This document shows, piece by piece, positions 43,901 through 55,945 of a stretch of DNA of 64,000 nt. Made by a program: the position numbers and the translations under genes. The DNA lies in contig CP084611.1 in NCBI GenBank assembly GCA_025917655.1, positions 1,488,001 to 1,552,000 of the forward strand, read 5' to 3'. Each line of letters starts with the position of its first letter. Position 1 is the stretch's first letter. The notes beneath the pieces are model-generated. The model had not been told where the DNA came from. It did not search any database and worked only from the letters and a program-made list of their open reading frames with translations. Source of the stretch: Chlorella sorokiniana (lineage: Eukaryota; Chlorophyta; Trebouxiophyceae; Chlorellales; Chlorellaceae).

Positions 43901-46900
43901 CGCGCTCCCCCTGTTCATCCTCTTGCTGCAGGTTGGGTAACTGCCCGTGGTGGTCGCGCTCGTAGCGATAGCACTCCAAGCACAGCCACGCTTTAGTCTG
44001 GGTGTGCTGGTGCCATTTAGTTCTGGGGTTGCGGCCAGGCTTGCTGGCATTGCAGTGGCTGCAGCACATGTGGCCCTCATCAGCTGCGGCTGCCTGGCCG
44101 GCACCGACCGTGTCGAGAGCTGACACCTGCTGCTCCCTGCGCCGCTTGGCGGGGGTCCCGTCATAGGCGGCTGCCTCGACCGTCGCGTCAGCTGCGGCTG
44201 CTGAGGGTGGCGCAGCATTTGGCTGTGCCTCGACCCGCCTCACCTCCGCCTCCGTGAAGTTGGGAAGAGCGCCGCCATGTCTGTCTGCGTACCCTCTGCA
44301 GCGCTGGCACAGCAACTCCCTGGTCTCGGGGTGGCGCCGCCAGACGTTGACACCCTTGGTGCCTGGCCGTCCGCCATGCAGCGCGCCGCAGTGGGTGCAC
44401 TGCTTTGCTGGGGGCGGCTGCCTCAGTTTTTCCCTCTCCTCCTCTGACTCCTGCTGGGATGCAACCTCCCGCACCTCCTCCTCCTGCTGCCGCTTGTCCT
44501 GTGCCTCCTCCTGGAACGCAACCACCCGCACCTCCTCACGCTGCTGCTGCTTGAGTGCTGCACGGGCTTTTAGGAAGCAGCGCTGGCACAGCCACTTGTC
44601 GCCAGTGGCTGGGTGGCGGCGCCAACTTGCCCACCTGCCGCTGCCCTTGCTGGCACTGCCGCACTGCAAGCACTGCCTCTCAGCTTGCTTGCCCGGCGGT
44701 TGTTGCTCCTGCTGCTCCTCAACCTGCTGCTCCTCCCCACCCCCTGGTGTTCCCCAACAGCTTGCTGCGCATGCCCCTGCTGCTGTTCCGACTGCTGCCT
44801 AAGCAAGGCGGCTGACGCCGCCTTGAAGCAGGGGTGGCACAGCCATTCCTCGCCAGTGGCTGGGTGGAGGTGCCAGCTTGCCCACCTGCCGCTGTCCTTG
44901 CTGGCGCTGCCGCACTGCAGGCATCGGCGCAACTGGCCGCCCGCATGCGGCTGCTGCGACTCCTGCTGCTGCTCCGTGTCGCCGCCGCCCTCCTGCAGCC
45001 GCTCCTCTCCCCGCTCGGCGCCCTCCAGGCTGCCGCTCTGCAGCTCTCCCCGTTCCTGCTGAACCTGCTCAGCTTGCAAGCCCTGGCTTTTGCGGCGCTC
45101 CCACGCCAGCCTGCCACACGCGTCGCACAGCGAGTGGCCCTGCCCGTCGGGGTGGCGCCGCCAGGACCAGCTGACAGCACCGCAGGCGCTGCAGCGCCGG
45201 TCGCCTGCACCAGGGCTGACCAGCGTGATGTCCACGGTGGGCAGCCCCGGCTCGGCGGCAGCAGCCGCGCCAGCGAAGGGAGCCTTGCGCTTGCGGCCGC
45301 CGCGGCCGCCGCGGCCCGCGCGCCCAGCGTGCCTTGCAGGGGGCGGGGCTGTGGGCGCGCCCACTCGCAGCAGGATGCGGCAGCCCTGGTGCAGGCTGAA
45401 GGGCAGGGAGGCTCCTGCAGCAGCAGCAGGCGAGGGCAAGGTGGGGGAGCCCATTGGCGGAGCACACTAGCACATTCGCAACAGCAGCAGCAGGGCAGCA
45501 GCGGGATGAGCGCCAGAGCAGCCCCGCGCCAGGGCCCCCACCTGCCAGGCTGAGCGCTGTGCCGGGCACGCGCGTGACCCACTCCTGCTGGGAGGCTGGG
45601 TGGCGCACCAGCACCTCGCCGCCGAGGTCGCCAAACAGCTCAGACCAGGCCCCCCTGCAGGCGGCAGCAGCATCGTGGGCAGCTGCCGAGCAGGCTCTGC
45701 GGGGCTGAAGGCGCTAGGAGGCGGGCGGTGGGAGGAAGGGGGTTTAGGCAGCCTGCAGACTGCTGGCGGCTCACTCGGCAGGATAATCGCCTGCTGCTCC
45801 TCCTCGGCGGGCGACACGTCCTTGTGCATATCTGCGGGTGGGGGTGGGTGGGCGAGGGGCCAAGTTGCCATGAAGCCCTTGGCACAGGGCTGCAAGGGCA
45901 CAGCCGGTAAGAGGGCAAGGAAATGCGCACGGCGGCGCGCGCTCACATGAGTGCTCGTCGTCCATCCACTCGAAAGAGGGCACGTCCTCGCCAGCAGCCG
46001 CCGCCTGCAGCTGCCCCTCGTGCTGGGGGTTGGCGGCGCGGCGCACCTCCCCCACCTCCCCGCCGTCCTCCTGCACAGCGCCGCCGCCGCTGCCCTCCTC
46101 GCCCTCCTCCTGGCTGCTCTCCGCAGCAGACGAAGCATGCGGCTCCCCCCCGCTCAGCTCCAGGCCCGAGTGCCAACCCCCGTCAGCCTCGACCTCGTGC
46201 TCCTCGCTGCTGCCGCTCGAGGCGGCGGGTGCCGGGCGGCCGCTGCCGCCTTGCCCCTGGCGGCTGCTGCCGACCGGTGCTGCCCAGGTCGGGCTGCTGT
46301 CCTCCGCCTGTGTCCCCCTGCGCTTGGCTCGCTGGGCTGGCCGTCATCCTCGCTGCTGCCGTCGTCGCTCGAGATGCCCGCCGGCGCAGAGGCATCCACC
46401 ACACCCGCCACGGCTGCTGCAGACCTGCGCCGCAAGCCCCGCACACCCTCCCTTGGCTGGCGCTCCTCCTGGGCAGCCGCCTCTCCAGGCTGCCCAGAGT
46501 CCGAGGAAAGCTCTGTCTCCTCGAGAGTGGCGGGGTCCTCGGCCTGGCCCCCGCTCCGGCCGCCGCTCTGGACGCTGCCCCGGCCTCGGCCGCCGCCCGG
46601 CCGCCGCCCGGCCACGCCCACCAGCTGCGTTGCCTGCCTTGCCACGGCCGCCGCTTGCTCCCGGCCGCGGCCGCCAGCTGCTTTGCCTGCCTTGCCGCGG
46701 CCGCCGCTTGCTCCCCGGCCGCGGCTGCCAGCTGCTTTGCTTGCCTCGCCACGACCAGTGCTTGCTCCCGGCCGCGACCGCCAGCTGCTTTGCTTGCCTC
46801 GCCGCGGCTGACGCTTGCTCCCCGGCCGCGGCCACCAGCTAAGTTTTTCGCCTTGCCACGGCTGCCGCCGCGGCCGGGACCGCGCCCGTCACTCCTGCCC

Positions 46901-49900
46901 CTGCCCCTGCCACGGCCGGCATCTGAGCTGGCGCTGCTGCTGCTGCTGCGCCTGCTGACCACAGCGGCGCTCCTGCCCCGTTTTCTGCCTCTGCTGGGGC
47001 GGCTGGCGCCTTTGCCACCGCCAGCAGCGTCAGGATCTGCTGCGAGCCTGCCATCAGGGCGCTGCAAGTCTTGCTCCCTGCCCGGCGGGGGCGCGTTCTG
47101 CCCTGCACGCCTCTCGTAGCTGAAGCAGGCGGGGCACAGCAGCCTGCCGGTGAGCGGGTCCGACTGGTACTGCTTGCCCTGGTCGTCGCCGCAGCGGCTG
47201 CAGGCCCGCACCGAAGGCTGCTGGCTGCTCTCATCCGAGGTTCCCTCCTCCTCCAGCGCCTTCTTGCTCTCGTCCTCGTCCTCACTGCCAACCTCCTCCT
47301 CCCCCTCCCCCTCCTCTTCCTCCTCCTCCTCCTCCTCCCCCTCATCCTCAGAGCTGCCAGCCTGGATGTCGCCGTTCCCAGCGACTGCATGTTGCTGCAG
47401 CAGCGCAGGCGGCCGCTTGGAGCGCAATGCGCGGGCGGCAGGGGGAGGCGGACCGCCGGGCGAGCCTCCTGAGCCATACCCTCCTGAGCCTGGCACAGGA
47501 TTTTCATCAATTGGGTGTGGGGGAGGAGGGGCGGGACAGGCGGTCAAGGATCATTGCCATGCTTGGCCGCAGCAGCAGGCACACAGGGCCCCTCCCTGCC
47601 AGGGCATGTGTAACGATGCACAGGTGCGCCCCAGCTGGCACGCACCTGAGGAACCAGCGCTGGCCGCGCCCTGCAGGCCAGCCATCACAGACTGCAGACC
47701 CCGAGGCACCCAATGCTGCAGCACATGGCGCAGAGCCGCCACATCACTCGCAGCACGCAGCTGCAGAGCGGGGATGGCGCAGGAGGCACAATGTGAGGGG
47801 CGGGACAATGAGCGCAGCAGTGTGTTGACGGCGCTCCTGCCCCCCGTGCGCTGCTCATGGCTGCCCCTCACCTGCTCTGCCAGCACGCTGTCCTTGTCCA
47901 AGCTGAGGTGCGGCAGGTTGAAAGGGGTGTCGGCGGGTTTGCCTGCAGCGGTTGGGGCCAATAGCCAGGAGTTGAATAGTGCACCGCCCGCCACATGCGC
48001 ACTCAGGCTCCCACCCTGCACAGCACAGCGCTCAGGACAAGGGAGGGAGGCAGGCAGGCAGGCAGGCAGCAGGCAGGCGGGGCGGCAGCGCACCGTGAAG
48101 CTGCATCCACAGCACGCCCACATCCCGTACCACGGCCGCCTCGTCCGCGGTGTCGTACTGCCCAAGGTTTACGGCAGTGCCTTCCACTGCAAGCCACGCA
48201 TGGGGCAGTGGTGGTTGGGTCAAAGGCTCACAGAAGGAGGCTTTCGCAGCAAGCAGGCCCACAGCTAGATATGACCCCCTTACCCCCCCCGTCTGGGAAA
48301 ACGCGCACACGTACAAAGCAAGGTAACACAAGAGTGCAACAGCGGCACGAGGCACCCACCATGCAACATCGCGGACAGTTGGGCACTGCCCTGGGTGCGT
48401 TTCACACCCAAGAAACGGGTGGTGACAGCGGGGTGTCCAGCCAGGGCGCCCAGCCCGGCAGCACTCGCGGCTGCAGCTGCTCGTGCAGCTGCGCGCGGGT
48501 ACAGCCGCCCAGTTTGCCCAGCAAGCGGGTGTCGGCGACATAGCGCTGCAGGCCGTGGTTGAGCTCGCCGTTGAGGCGCTGCACCGCCGCACGCTGCCGC
48601 TCCATGTCCGCCCCCTCCTTGTCCTGCTGCAGCGCCTGCCAGATGCGGGCGTGGTCGTAGGCGGCGGCTGCCAGCGCCTCGGAGCTGTAGCCGGAGACGC
48701 TCAAGGGCTCCCGGTCCTGCACAGGGATGGGGGTGGGTGGCAATCTTCAACACGGATTGCATACACAGACCAGCTCAGCTTTGTTTGGAGCTGCCAAACA
48801 GGCTGCTGTCCTGGAGGACCGCACATGCGGGCTCCTCAATGCAGCAGCAACAAGCACCCCGTGCCAAGGTCGCTTGCCTGTTCCAGCCTGAGTTGGATGC
48901 GGAAGTGGCCGCCACCCGCAGCGTACACACCGCGCTTGCCGAAGAGCGGCAGGCGCGGGCCGCTGGACACGCGGACCTTAAACTTGGTGGAGAGGCCGCC
49001 GCCGCCCGCCTGTGCAGGATGGTGCGCAGGTTGCGCCAGGGATGGGGACGTCTCATCCGGCATGGGCGCCGCCGGTGGCTGCTGAGCCCCAGGCGGGGAC
49101 CCCGCATGGTGAGCAGGTGACGCAGCTGCAGCAGCAGGCTCCTCATTCTGCGCATCCGCTGCAGCAGGGTCTGCCGCGGGCTGCTCATCCGCTGCAGCCT
49201 CCGCTGCTGGCTGCTGGGCTGCTGGGTCTGCAGGCGGCAGCGGGCGCGATTCGACCTCCGTGCGCGTTGCTGCCAGTGCCTGGCCGTCCGCCGCTGCAGA
49301 CGGCGCCTGTGCCACCTCCGCCTCCACCCCCGCTGCTGCGGGCTGCTGCTGCTCCGCGCTGCCCTCCTGCTCCGACGCCCCATGCCCTGCTGCAGCAGCC
49401 AGGGGCTCCCATGCAAACGGGTGGGATGCTCCAGGGGCAGCAGGCTGCTCCCCCATTCCATCAGCCGCGGCCTGCGCTGTCGTAAACCACGGCGGGGCGG
49501 CTCCAGGATGCTCCCCTCCGGCCGGGGCTGGGAGCGACGCCTCCGCAAAGGGTGCCGTCGCGAGAGCTGCGGCGACCTCATGCGGCGTCAGCGCTTCGTA
49601 ATTGCTGGGAAGGGGCAGAGGGGGCCCCACCACGGGCAGCACAAACTGTTGAGCCGCCAAAAACAGCTCTGCCGGCCAGGCCGCCGCCTCTTCCCCAGCA
49701 GCCACCTGCCCCACCGCTGCGCCTGATGCCGCTGCGACCTGATCAAGCTGCTTCGCGCCGGCCTGCCGCGACGTGTCCCTGCCACGGACACGGCCCCGGC
49801 CACCAGAGGAATGCTGCTGTGAGGGAGGACGCATGGGGGCTTCCAACTGGCTGCCAAAGGCGAAGACGTTAGGGCCAGGCGGCGGCGCCTGGCCAAAGGC

Positions 49901-50704
49901 GTAGACGCGATGGGCAGCGGGGGCAGGGGCACGGCACCGAAGCCCTGTGCCAGGGGCGCCGCCACGCCGATGGGTTGCTGCAGCACTGCAGACGCAGCCA
50001 CGCTGCTTGCAGGCTGCGGCGGAGCGGCGGACTGCTCATCACCCGCCGGCCCCAACACCACTGCGCCCACGCCGCCAGTGGGTGCCGGCGCCCCGCCAGC
50101 TGGCTGGTCTGGTGTCGTCACCAGGACCGCAGGTGGCTGCTGCCCCTGCTGCGCCTGCAAACTGCGAGTTGTGCCGTTTGCGGTGCCTGCGTTGTTCTGC
50201 TGCATCTGGTGGCTTCCGGAGTCGGCAGCGCTGCCAGAATCTGTGAGTCCTGCAATCAAAACAAGGCACAATCATCAAAATGATGAGCGGCAGGCAAAAA
50301 CACGAACAAGATATCAGGCTGGCACGGTTGGCAGTGCGTGTCATTGCCCACTGTATGCCACCCACCTGTGCGCTGCCGCGCGGCAGCAACAGCCTGCTCT
50401 GCAAACAGCTCGGCGTCGTGCACGGCGGCTGCAATGTGCTCAGCCGCCACTGCCCGCGGCAGGGAGGGCGGCCCTCTGGCGATGCCGGCTGCTGCGTTGC
50501 TCGGGCGCTCCGGGGGAAGCATGGGCATGTTGGTCCCTGGCTCTTCCACGTCGTGCAGGAACTGGGAGATGGCGTTGAGGCTGCCCACCTGCTGGTGCAG
50601 GGGTTGGGCCCCGGGCCAGCGGGGAAGCCAGCCGCCCCACCCGCCGCCTCTGCAGCGGCTGCTTCAGCCACTGCTAAGCTGCGAGGCCCGCTATCTGCTA
50701 TCAT
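40931..50704 (-). CDS. Gene B: large AP2-like, GATA-like fingers and B3-like domain protein
   Basis: Inverted paralogue of gene A. The start at 50704 gives MIADSGPRSLAVAEAAAAE. After a long Ala/Gln/Pro-rich region come two AP2-like repeats: GKRGVYAAGGGHFRIQLRL with SGYSSEALAAAAYDHARIW (48.99-48.6 kb), and TRFLGVKRTQGSAQLSAML with VNLGQYDTADEAAVVRDVG (48.43-48.1 kb). HLSLDKDSVLAEQ follows. A C2C2 finger (CSRCGDDQGK...CPAC) is at 47.2 kb, then an acidic run, a 54-bp-unit GRGR repeat, and B3-like domain 1 (GEVLVRHPASQQEWVTRV, FSLHQGCRILLRVG; about 45.65-45.35 kb, joined by a clean phase-1 intron). Five more fingers occupy 45.2-43.95 kb; CSACGAVSWSWRRHPDG...CDACG has the C-x2-C-x18-C-x2-C spacing of plant GATA fingers. 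B3-like domain 2 (GVPSGTVYLCAALHGG, LFAELGAEEGDCVLLQ) and a helical tail end at 40931. It could be two genes, but splicing through B3 domain 1 argues for one. Confidence 0.65.
46621..46840 (-). repeat. 54-bp tandem repeat coding for 18-residue GRGR units
   Basis: Units start at 46621, 46674, 46728 and 46781, with a partial one at 46835, giving spacings of 53, 54, 53 and 54 nt. The 54-nt copies have four C where the 53-nt copies have three (in CTTGCTCCCCGG). On the gene B strand a unit reads like RGEASKAAGGRGREQ, resembling AT-hook-type GRGR segments. Confidence 0.8.
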
Positions 50705-51784
50705 TCACATGAAAGCTTGTCCTGGGGCGGCGATCTTTGCAAATGCCGTCTCCTGCACACAAGGGCGGGAGAGAAGGTGCAGTAGCCATCAGAGCGGCTG
50801 CGGGCGGCAGGGAACCGTGCTGCCGCTGGTGTCTGCCTGAGGCAGCGGACGGGCGAAATTCGTAAAGAAGAACGATTCGCGGTGTGGTTGAAGAGGCTGC
50901 AGAAGGGCCTCAAATTGTCTTCGGCTGGCTGGCGATCGCGGGCGCTTTGGCACCCAGGCGGAGCTGTTAGGTGATGCAGCCGGTTATGTATAGCCCTCAC
51001 TGCACCTCGTCGCCTCCTGCGGCGACACTAGCCAGCAGTAAAGCCCTCCCGCCCACGACAAGCAGCACCGCTTACCAGGTGTGTTTTGTGCTGCTTCAAT
51101 TGTCTGCCGTAGGCTTGTAGGCCAAGGTAGGACCGGAGGGATCAAACAAAGCCGGCAACTCCCGATTTTAAGACCCTACCGTGGTGCTATGTTGCGGGCG
51201 ACTGCCTGGCAAGCTCAAAAGATACGTTGAACTGCCAAGCCTCGCTGGGAGAGTGGTGGGCAAAAGGGGTTGCCGGGAGACCGGGGGCTCTGGCAGCGAA
51301 GCATGCGCGGCGCACCCATCATGCGCTGAGCCTCCACGACAGCAGCTGCTGCTGATTTCGACATGTGTCAATTTCGGAGGAGTGACAGATTTGTACAGGG
51401 AGACCGTGTCACCTAGCTAGACAAGTCCTTATTGTGTGCTTTAGCCAACATGAGTAATCTCTCAGCCCTGCCAGTGATGTACCTGTCCCGAGCGCGTCCC
51501 GGGACGGCGACTTTGGGCAGCACATACAGACAGGCACAGGCTCTCCAAAAGGGCATTCTGTGCTCATGTGAACACGTGTGAAACGCAACTGTCAAGCCTC
51601 CATGTCAATGCACAGTCCTGATGGCCAGAAGCACTGCTGGTGCCTGCTGTGACTGCTGTGATTGGTCCCGATATCCCAAGCACCCAATATGGCTGGAGGC
51701 CTGTGCTGCACATCAGCATGTCCTCTGGCCTATCCGTCCTGCACACGCTCTATACCCCTGCACCTGAGGTCTTCTTCAGGGAAC
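50705..51784. other. Divergent intergenic stretch of 1.08 kb
   Basis: It lies between the start of gene B (-) and the shikimate-pathway gene (+). No gene is supported. It is richer in A/T than the flanks and probably carries both promoters. Confidence 0.45.
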
Positions 51785-54700
51785 ATGCGGGCATGCCGCT
51801 TGCAGCGGCTGCTTCTCCTAGCGCTTCTCGCTTGCATGAATGTAAGGCGGCAGCAAGCTGCTGCCGGCTCGTTTCAACAACAGGCAGTCTCGCTCGCCCT
51901 TCGGTGGAGTCCGCTGTGCAGCACCGCCAAACCCACCGGAGACGCCGATTGGCCCAACATCGCACGCTGGCAGCGGCGATGGAGGCCGCACCAGCGTCTG
52001 GTAGCGGCAGCGGGGGCACCCCGGCGGCACCCACCTGTGCACCAGCCTGGTGGCCAGCACAGTGGAGGGCATGCTTGCAGAGGCGCAGGAGGCAGTGAGC
52101 AATGGCGCAGACATTGTCGAGCTACGGCTAGACTACCTGGAACAGTTTTCGCCTGAGACCGACCTGCCTCGCCTGCTCAAGGAGTGCCCGCTGCCGGCCA
52201 TCGCTACGTACCGCCCCACCTGGGAGGGGTGAGCGGTGGGGCCCCTGGCTGCAGCGCCCCCAACAGCTTGCCTGCTGGAGGACTGCGGAAGCGGGCTGCT
52301 ACAAGCAGCGAACTGTGCCCCGTGCCTGGCGGAGCGCAAGAGCTCCACGTCCCGCTGCCCGCATCCTTGCGCTCATGGGCGGCAACACTGGCTGACGCCC
52401 GCAACCGCCCCCTGCACGCCGCTCGCAGCGGCAAGTACGACGGCCCTGAGCCGGAGCGGCTGGCGGCGCTGCGGCTGGCGGCCTTCAGCGGCGCTGCCTA
52501 CATCGATGTGGAGCTCAAGGCGGCGCCCATCTTCTTTGCAGGTGAGCCTGGGGGTGCCAGCGCTGTTGGGAGGCTTGGGTGGGGCGGGGGGTCAAGGAAG
52601 GACGTGGCCTGTGAAGTGGGTTGTCTGCCCTTCTGCCCCCATGACCCAGCCTGGGGCTAGCGCCACACGCCTGCGCCTCCCCACGCCCCTCCTGCCCTCC
52701 TCACGCCGCGCAGTCCAGGGCAAGCTGCCGGCCACCACCCGAGTCATCGTGTCCTCCCACGACTACGAGCGCACCGCCAGCGAAGAGGAGCTGCGGAGTC
52801 TGGTAGAGGTGCGGAACGAGTGGGGTGAGGGGCAGGCTTGGCAGCGGCAGAGGGCGGGTCTGCAGCCATGGGCGTAAGGGAAGCTGGCGCGTTTTGTCAT
52901 GAGCGGCACGACGTGCCCCTGCTCCCCCGCCAGCCTCACTTGCATGCTGCCGACCCCCATGCCTTTCCCGCGCAGATGTGTGCGGGCGTGGGCGCCGACA
53001 TCGTCAAGTTTGCCACCATGGCCAACGACATCACAGGTGGGCTGCTGCCGCGGGGCTGCCGCCCTGCGCCGCTGCACAAACCGGCTCGGTGCCTCGGCCG
53101 CTGCGAGTGCAGGCAGATGCTCTGCCGGGCCCTCCTGTGCCCGCCCCGCCCCCTTCCACACACACACACGCACACAGACACCCCTCCGCACACGGTCCCC
53201 CTGCCCCGCAGACGCGTACCGCGTGCTGTCGGTGCTGCGCAGCTGCCCGGTGCCGTGCATCGCGCTGGCCATGGGGGAGCGCGGCCAGATCAGCCGCCTG
53301 CTGGCCCCCAAGTACGGCGGCTTCCTCACCTTTGGCGCACTCAGCCCTGACCGCGCCTCAGGTGTGTGTGTGTGTGTGTGTGTGTGTGGGGGGGGATTGG
53401 TGGGAAGGCGTGCGAGTGTGGGGAAGAGGAAGAGGCCCGGGCGCGCTCCTCGCGCCCCAGTCGTGAGTGCATCCGGCAGGACTGCGCCTCGCGCGTGCGC
53501 CGGCCCCAGTTGTGCCACTCTCGTTGCGCTGCTGTACCGCCGCGCAGCCCCGGGCAGCCCACCCTGGAGCAGCTGAGCTCCCTGTACGGGCTGAAGGCGC
53601 AGCGGCGTGACACAGCGGTGCTCGGCATTGTGGGCAACCCCGTGAGCCACAGGTGGGGGAGGGGGGAGGGGGAGGGGGAGGGCCCTGGGGGTGCCCAAGG
53701 CAGGCAGTCTTTTAAGGGGTGCCACTTCCTTGGGGCGCAGGCTCGAGTGCAGCATGTCAGGGGGTGCCTTTCTGGCTTGACGCTCGCATGGGACCCCTCC
53801 TTCCCCCTTCCCCGCTTGCCCGCGTGCAGCCGTAGCCCCGCGATCCACAACGCTGCGCTGCGGGCAGCTGGGCTGAACGCTGTGTACGTGCCGCTGCTGG
53901 TTGACGACATGGCCGCCTTCCTGGGGACCTTCAGGGGTGAGGCGCGCTCTATGTGTGCTTGTCTGTGTGTGTGTGAGGGGGAGGGCAGGCATTGGCGCTG
54001 CTGCTATGCTGCGGCTGCTTGGCAAAGGCCGCCCTTCCTGCGAGGAGGGGCAGGGCTGGGGGGGCAATCTGAGCAGGCAAGCGCTACTCGGCCGGGCTGC
54101 CCTGCATGGCATGCGCGTGCGTGCCGACGCCCTCCCCTTCCGCCTGCCCCACCCCGAAGACCTGGACTGGGTGGGCTTCAGCGTGACCATCCCCCACAAG
54201 CAGGCAGCGCTGCAGGGCGCGGCCGAGGTGGACCCTGTGGCGCGCCAGGTGTGTGCTGGGGCCGCCCCGCCACCGCAGACGCTGCGGCCGCCGACGCCCA
54301 CTGTACGCCTCCCGCTGTGCTGCAACCCTAACACATGCCCAGCCCCCCTCCTCCGCAGATCGGCGCCGTCAACACGTTGGTGCGCCAGCCCGACGGCGGC
54401 CTCAAGGGCTACAACACCGACTGGTCTGCCGCCATCGCCGCCATCGAGCGCGGGCTGCAGCCGGGTACGCAGCAATCAGCGCATGCTGAGCTGGCGGGGG
54501 CTACAGGCCTCCTGCCAGTGGGCTTGCTCTGCCTTGCCGCGTGCTGGCCCTGATGGCCCCCTCCCTCTCACCCCCCCCCACCCCACCCCACACACACGCA
54601 CACACACACACAACCCCCACCCCCACCCCCAACAGGCCTCCAGGGCGCCACCGACGCCAGCACCTCCCCCTGCGCGGCAAGACGGTGGTGGTGGTGGGCG

Positions 54701-55593
54701 CGGGGGCGCTGGGCGCGCTCTGGGCTTTGGTGCCGCAGTCAAGGGCGCGCGAGTGGTGGTGGCCAACCGCAGCGTGGAGCGGGCGCGGGAGCTGGCGGCG
54801 CAGGTGGGCGGCGGCGGGAGCCGGGGGCGCCAGCCAGGGGGCGCTTTGCGGCCACGCTATGGTGCTTTCAACACACCCTGACACCGCTGCCCCCCCCAGC
54901 TGGACCCCCGGCGGAGGCGTGCAGCCTGGATGAAGTGGCCAGCGGGGGCGGTGCGCGGCGACGTGCTGGTCAACACCACGTCGGTGGGCATGCACCCGCA
55001 GGTGGGGTGGGGGTGGGGGGGGATCGGGGGCTGATGGGAGGGGTGGCCTCAGGGTGAGAGGCAGGGTATGAGGGGGGCGGGTGTCAGTCTTTTCAGTAGT
55101 CCCGACGGGCACGCTGACCCGATCCGCAAGGCAGGCACACGAGGAAGCCGGTTGGCGTGGCTTGTCCCCCTCACCCCTGCCCTGCCCCCGCCCCATGCCA
55201 TGCAGGAGGACGCGACGCCTGTGCCCGCCTCCGCCCTGGGCGGCTACCAGCTGGTCTTTGACGCCGTGTACACACCCCTGCACACGCGCCTGCTCAGGTG
55301 GGCCGCGCCCCGCCCACCCAGGCCCCAACGCAGCCCCTGCCCGCCCGACGAATGCCCCCTGCCGGCAGGCCGGCTGGCTCTGCTGCCATCTTCAACCCTG
55401 CACAGGCCACCTGTCCCGTCACTCGCGCCGCCCTCCCTGGCCCTGTTCAGGGACGCCGAGGCCGCAGGCTGCCGCGTGGTCACCGGCGACACGATGTTTG
55501 TGGGGCAGGCGGAGGACCAGTTCAGGCTGTTCACGGGGTGGAGCCGCCGCGGGGCTCATGAGCCGCGTGGTGCTGGAAAGCCTGGGCCACTGA
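51785..55593 (+). CDS. Bifunctional 3-dehydroquinate dehydratase/shikimate dehydrogenase
   Basis: It catalyses the third and fourth steps of the shikimate pathway in plastids: dehydration of 3-dehydroquinate, then NADPH reduction of 3-dehydroshikimate. The dehydratase half has THLCTSLVASTVEGML, GADIVELRLDYLEQF, SSHDYERT (catalytic His) and GADIVKFATMAND (Schiff-base Lys), then PCIALAMGERGQISRLLAPK. The dehydrogenase half has GIVGNPVSHS with RSPAIHNAALRAAGLNAVY, GFSVTIPHKQAALQ (catalytic Lys), IGAVNTLVRQPDGGLKGYNT with DW, a VVVVGAGALG nucleotide-binding loop, VVANRSVERARELAAQ, LVNTTSVGMHPQ and MFVGQAEDQFRLFTG. The end LMSRVVLESLGH needs a one-base shift. The start at 51785 gives a hydrophobic/basic leader (MRACRLQRLLLLALL...), but the link to the catalytic part crosses a frame change, so the transit peptide is uncertain. 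About ten short introns are present, one starting with a GT array at 53362. Confidence 0.92.
53362..53395 (+). repeat. GT microsatellite plus G-run at an intron donor
   Basis: The intron after DRAS in the shikimate-pathway gene starts GTGTGTGT and continues as an unbroken array ending in about nine G. The exon junction (TCAG/GTGTGT ... GCGCAG/CC) restores ASAPGQPTLEQL. Confidence 0.85.
54586..54612. repeat. C-rich and (CA)n tract in an intron
   Basis: CACCCC runs followed by CA repeats in the intron preceding the nucleotide-binding exon of the shikimate dehydrogenase half. It is near the acceptor side, acting in effect as part of the pyrimidine-rich region. Confidence 0.6.
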
Positions 55594-55945
55594 TCCCGCC
55601 GCGCCGCCCTCCTGGCAGCCATACTACTGACAGATGGCAGGTACCAGTTGTGTGACAGCAGCACAGGTTGGAACCCCTAGAAGCACAGCTGTTACTAAAA
55701 GCCAGTACGTGGGGCAATCGGGCGCAAGCACGGTAGGCGGCAGCACAGCGAAGGGGGCGATTGACGAGGCACCCCAGGGTTTGTGGAAACTGCCGGGGCC
55801 AGGAACCACGTGCTGGCGGCGGCCAGGAAAGCAGTGCAGGGCCGTGCTCTGGGCACAGTGCTGCCGTCCTGGAAGCAACAAGGCTGTCTGCGGGCTTGCA
55901 TCCGAGCGTGTGGGGCGGCGGTGCTGCTGCCGCCCAGGCAGCCGC
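55594..55945. other. Convergent 3' region
   Basis: The 352 nt between two stops facing each other. No gene is supported and no TGTAA was found on either strand; both 3' UTRs must fit here or overlap. Confidence 0.45.
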
